DNA from: Demequina pelophila
GTDB taxonomy: Bacteria > Actinomycetota > Actinomycetes > Actinomycetales > Demequinaceae
Assembly: GCF_000971175.1 (NCBI RefSeq)
Contig: NZ_BBLY01000004.1
Coordinates: 182,298 to 246,297, forward strand
Direction of reading: 5' to 3'
DNA length: 64,000 nt
The notes under the pieces were generated by a model, which worked only from the letters and a program-made list of their open reading frames with translations, was not told the DNA's origin and did not search any database. Below are positions 61,350-64,000 of the stretch, in pieces; within the stretch, counting starts at the first letter, position 1, and the number at the start of each line of letters is the position of its first letter. Position numbers and translations under genes: made by a program.

Positions 61350-62260
61350 CCGGGAACGATGCCGCGGTCGCCCTGATCGGGCTCGGCGAGGTGGGGCGGG
61401 TCTTCGCCGAGGACCTCGCCGCCCTTGGCGTGCGCGACATCCGGGCCTGGGACACCGCGTTCGCGGACCCGGCCTCGCGCGCGAGCCGCCACGCGGCCGC
61501 GCTCGGGATCGCGCCCGCCGCGTCCGCCGCGGAGGCCGTGCGTGGCGCGACCCTGGTCGTGTCCGCGGTGACCGCCATGAACTGCGTGGCCGCCGCATCG
61601 TCCGTCGTGGGCGGGATCGAGCCCGACGCCTGGTTCTTCGACCTCAACTCGAGCTCGCCGGGCCACAAGCGCGCGGCCGCGGCGGCCGTGGACGGCGCGG
61701 GCGGGCGCTACGTCGAGGCCGCGCTCATGTCGCCCATCGAGCCGCGGCGGCTGGGCGCGCCGTTCATCCTGGGGGGTCCGCACGCGGAGGCGTTCGGGGC
61801 GGCCGCGGGAGCGTTCGGCCTGGTGGCGGCCACGGTCGGGGCCGCGGAGGTGGGCGTCGCGGCGGCCACCAAGCTGTGCCGCTCCGTGGTGGTGAAGGGG
61901 ATGGAGTCGCTGCTCACCGAGTCGCTGCTCGCGGCGCGCCACTACGGCGTCGAGGGCGAGGTGCTGCGGTCGCTGTCCAACATCCTGCCCGAGGCGGACT
62001 GGGAGGCGATCGCCGGGTACTTCATGTCCCGGTCGCTCGAGCACGGCGTCCGCCGCGCGGAGGAGATGCAGGAGGCCGCCGGCACGGTGGCCGATGCGGG
62101 GGTCACCCCGTGGATGGCCGAGGCCACCGTCGCGCGGCAGCGATGGGCGGCGCAGTTCGGCGAGGTGCTGCCGCAGGAGAGCACGCTCGCGCTCGTGGAT
62201 GCGGTGCGCGCAGCCGCGGGCCCGCGGGCGGGCTCGCGTCGACAGGAGGAGCACGCATGA
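61346..62260 (+). CDS. NAD(P)-binding DUF1932 dehydrogenase
   Basis: This is a 304-residue protein with an N-terminal Rossmann domain (ALIGLGEVGRVFAEDL, residues 8-24, as in 6-phosphogluconate and hydroxyisobutyrate dehydrogenases) and the C-terminal all-helical DUF1932 domain (about 185-260, AATKLCRSVVVKGMESLLTESLLAARHYGVE). The conserved Lys in TKLCRS would be the catalytic residue. DUF1932 proteins recur with aromatic-acid ring-cleavage genes. A role in converting a hydroxymuconate semialdehyde or an oxo/hydroxy acid is possible; the substrate is unknown. The GTG overlaps the preceding frame and the stop overlaps ligJ. Confidence 0.82.
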   Translation: MTGNDAAVALIGLGEVGRVFAEDLAALGVRDIRAWDTAFADPASRASRHAAALGIAPAASAAEAVRGATLVVSAVTAMNCVAAASSVVGGIEPDAWFFDLNSSSPGHKRAAAAAVDGAGGRYVEAALMSPIEPRRLGAPFILGGPHAEAFGAAAGAFGLVAATVGAAEVGVAAATKLCRSVVVKGMESLLTESLLAARHYGVEGEVLRSLSNILPEADWEAIAGYFMSRSLEHGVRRAEEMQEAAGTVADAGVTPWMAEATVARQRWAAQFGEVLPQESTLALVDAVRAAAGPRAGSRRQEEHA

Positions 62261-63270
62261 TCATCGACTGCCACGGCCACTACACCACCGCCCCCGCGGC
62301 GCACTCGGACTGGCGCGCGGCGCAGCTCGCCGCATGGGAGGCGGGCGACAGCGCGCCCGAGTACCCCGAGATCACCGACGACCAGATCCGCGAGTCGCTC
62401 GAGGCCAACCAGCTGCGCCTCATCCGCGAGCGCGGGGCGGACGTCACGATCTTCTCGCCCCGCGCCTCGGTCATGGGACACCACCAGGGCGACCTGGGCA
62501 CCTCCATCGAGTGGGCGCGCCGCAGCAACGACCTCATCGCGCGCGCGGCCGACCTCTACCCGGGCGTCTTCGTGGGCGTCTGCCAGCTGCCCCAGGCCGC
62601 GGGCGAGGGCCTCGAGGCCGCGATCGCCGAGCTCGACCGGTGCGTGGCGCGCGGATTCATCGGGGCCAACCTCAACCCCGACCCGTCGGGCGGGCACTGG
62701 ACGTCGCCGCCGCTCACCGACCGCTACTGGTATCCCATCTACGAGCGGCTGGTCGAGCACGACGTGCCGGCGATGATCCACGTCTCCGCCTCCGCGAACC
62801 CCGCGTTCCACGCGACCGGCGCGCACTACATGAACGCGGACACCACGGCCTTCATGCAGCTGCTCCAGGGCGACCTGTTCGCGGACTTCCCCACGCTGCG
62901 CCTCATCATCCCCCACGGCGGGGGAGCGGTGCCCTACCACTGGGGCCGCTACCGCGGGCTCGCGGACATGCTGGGCCAGCCGGCGCTCGCGGGCCACCTC
63001 ATGAACAACGTCTTCTTCGACACGTGCGTCTACCACCAGCCCGGCATCGACCTGCTCACGCACGTGATCCCGGCCAGGAACCTGCTGTTCGGCTCGGAGA
63101 TGGTGGGCGCGGTGCGCGGCATCGACCCGGAGACCGGCCACTACTTCGACGACACCAAGCGGTACGTGGACGCGGCGGCGATCACGGACGCGGACCGGGA
63201 GGCGATCTTCGCGGGCAACGCCCTGCGCGTCTACCCCCGGCTCGCGGCCCACGTGGCCTCGCCCGCCTGA
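62257..63270 (+). CDS. 4-oxalomesaconate hydratase, LigJ-type amidohydrolase
   Basis: This is a 337-residue amidohydrolase-superfamily protein. MIIDCHGHYTTAP at the start supplies the metal-binding HxH (His6, His8); SPRASVMGHHQG, HVSASANP and PHGGGAVPYHWGR carry further ligands, and a C-terminal Asp region follows. Sequence order matches LigJ of the protocatechuate 4,5-cleavage pathway, which hydrates 4-oxalomesaconate to 4-carboxy-4-hydroxy-2-oxoadipate, the LigK substrate. It is thus paired with the LigK-type aldolase in the same operon. The ATG follows GACAGGAGGAGC and overlaps the upstream stop. Confidence 0.87.
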   Translation: MIIDCHGHYTTAPAAHSDWRAAQLAAWEAGDSAPEYPEITDDQIRESLEANQLRLIRERGADVTIFSPRASVMGHHQGDLGTSIEWARRSNDLIARAADLYPGVFVGVCQLPQAAGEGLEAAIAELDRCVARGFIGANLNPDPSGGHWTSPPLTDRYWYPIYERLVEHDVPAMIHVSASANPAFHATGAHYMNADTTAFMQLLQGDLFADFPTLRLIIPHGGGAVPYHWGRYRGLADMLGQPALAGHLMNNVFFDTCVYHQPGIDLLTHVIPARNLLFGSEMVGAVRGIDPETGHYFDDTKRYVDAAAITDADREAIFAGNALRVYPRLAAHVASPA

Positions 63271-63308
63271 GACTCCCCCCGGCCGGGCGTCGCGCCCGTC
63301 CGGGGGTC
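63271..63308 (+). terminator. Hairpin after ligJ-like gene
   Basis: GACTCCCCCCGGCCGGGCG pairs with CGCCCGTCCGGGGGTC with one bulge. A GCATCGTCCC motif follows at 63329. Confidence 0.7.
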
Positions 63309-63433
63309 GACACCCTGCCCCGGCCCGCGCATCGTCCCTGATCGCGAGGGTCGGGGCTCAGGTCACGCCCGGATTGCGCCCGCGGGGGCGATACTGGCCC
63401 CCTGCGGCGACCGCGCCGGGACACGGAGGGCTC

Positions 63434-64000
63434 ATGGTGACGAGGGAGCGAGCCGCGCGCGGCGCGTGGATCGTGCTGGCGGCCGCCGTGGGCGCGTACT
63501 TCGTCGCCGTGGTCAACAGGACCGCGCTGGGCATCGCCGGGGTCGAGGCGCTCGACCGGTTCGGCACGGACTCGGTGGGCCTCGCGCTCCTGTCGGTCAC
63601 GCAGATCGCCGCGTACGCCGCGCTCCAGATCCCCGCCGGTCGCATGATCGACCGCTTCGGCCCCAAGGCCGTGATGGCCACCGGGCTCGCGGTGATGGCG
63701 CTGGGCCAGGCGCTCATGGCGTTCACTCCGAGCCTCGCGATCGCCCTGATCGCGCGCGTGCTCATCGGCGCGGGCGACGGGCCCATCTTCATCGGCGTCA
63801 CGGGTCTCATCGCGCGCTGGTTCCCCGCGCGGCAGGTGCCCGTGCTCGTGCAGGTCACCGGACTCGTGGGCCAGGCGGGCCAGCTGGCCTCCGCGATCCC
63901 CGTGGCCGCGCTGCTGCACCGCGCGGGGTGGTCCACCACGTTCTCCGTGCTCGCCGCCGCGACGGTCGTGGTGGGCCTGATGGCCGCCCTGCGGATCCGC
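63434..64000 (+). CDS. MFS transporter, 3' end cut
   Basis: The first 189 codons are visible and the frame is open to the window end. There are about five membrane helices (near residues 10-30, 47-67, 75-95, 100-122 and 135-160). The loop between helices 2 and 3 has the MFS signature in degenerate form (GRMIDRFGPKAVM, near 68-80), and RVLIGAGDGPIF near 108 is typical of the anion/cation symporters. The ATG follows CACGGAGGG. It stands beside aromatic-pathway genes, so it may carry an aromatic acid, but it is in its own transcription unit after a hairpin. Confidence 0.85.
   Translation, partial: MVTRERAARGAWIVLAAAVGAYFVAVVNRTALGIAGVEALDRFGTDSVGLALLSVTQIAAYAALQIPAGRMIDRFGPKAVMATGLAVMALGQALMAFTPSLAIALIARVLIGAGDGPIFIGVTGLIARWFPARQVPVLVQVTGLVGQAGQLASAIPVAALLHRAGWSTTFSVLAAATVVVGLMAALRIR

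Overview
The window is 64 kb of very GC-rich bacterial chromosome with dense gene packing, GTG starts, leaderless-looking promoters and a typical actinobacterial gene set (Lsr2, CarD, SenX3-RegX3, DtxR/IdeR, a WXG100 protein, GroEL under CIRCE control, DUF3180/3263/3027/4031/4032 proteins). It suggests a free-living member of the Actinomycetota, most likely order Micrococcales. A lycopene beta-cyclase implies a pigmented organism. The genus cannot be fixed from the sequence alone.

Layout. 1-10.6 kb: membrane PH-domain proteins, pantothenate genes (DUF2520, panC, panD), NAD genes (nadB, nadC), and between nadB and nadC a persulfide-type module (CsoR/CstR-like repressor plus CoA-disulfide reductase-rhodanese) with two matching operators. 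10.9-15.3 kb: lysS, lsr2, a lactonase-like propeller and gpmA. 15.4-22.4 kb: a complete phosphate regulon, with phoU facing senX3-regX3 and then pstSCAB, and PHO boxes upstream of senX3 and of pstS. 22.6-27.6 kb: a lipoprotein, carD-ispD-ispF, cysS and rlmB. 27.7-28.8 kb: a probable acquired HTH-nucleotidyltransferase/HEPN pair. 29-36.4 kb: an HTH-DUF2975 pair, a DUF4032 kinase-like protein, an MsiK/UgpC ATPase, a Ser/Thr kinase, and a MauE-DsbA disulfide pair. 36.5-43 kb: tRNA-Thr, ung, a LytR_C protein, groEL with two CIRCE-like sites, a repeat array, and DUF4031, WXG100 and HD proteins. 42.8-50.7 kb: csp-DUF3027, serC, manA, ugd-dtxR, an NlpC/P60 hydrolase and an aldo/keto reductase. 50.8-56 kb: tRNA-Arg, an old-yellow-enzyme-type reductase, crtY and a ROK regulator. 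56-64 kb: a GntR-regulated catabolic operon with a four-gene ABC importer, LigK-type aldolase, DUF1932 dehydrogenase, LigJ-type hydratase and an MFS transporter cut by the window end. It fits import of an aromatic acid and the lower 4,5-cleavage (protocatechuate/gallate) pathway to pyruvate and oxaloacetate.

The most unusual content lies between the genes. A 10-mer GGGACGATGC (reverse GCATCGTCCC) occurs 28 times by hand count on both strands, about 20 of them intergenic and several as inverted pairs forming hairpins just after genes, which resembles the layout of DNA-uptake sequences. Six copies of a 97-bp palindromic hairpin element (family A) and five copies of a 118-bp element with terminal inverted repeats (family B) sit at the 3' ends of genes. 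One A+B pair forms an inverted repeat of about 240 bp flanking the panC-panD-nadB segment. There are also an 8-bp minisatellite, a 58-bp exact tandem duplication, a C15 tract upstream of gpmA and a degenerate array downstream of groEL. No rRNA, CRISPR array, prophage or transposase gene is visible.
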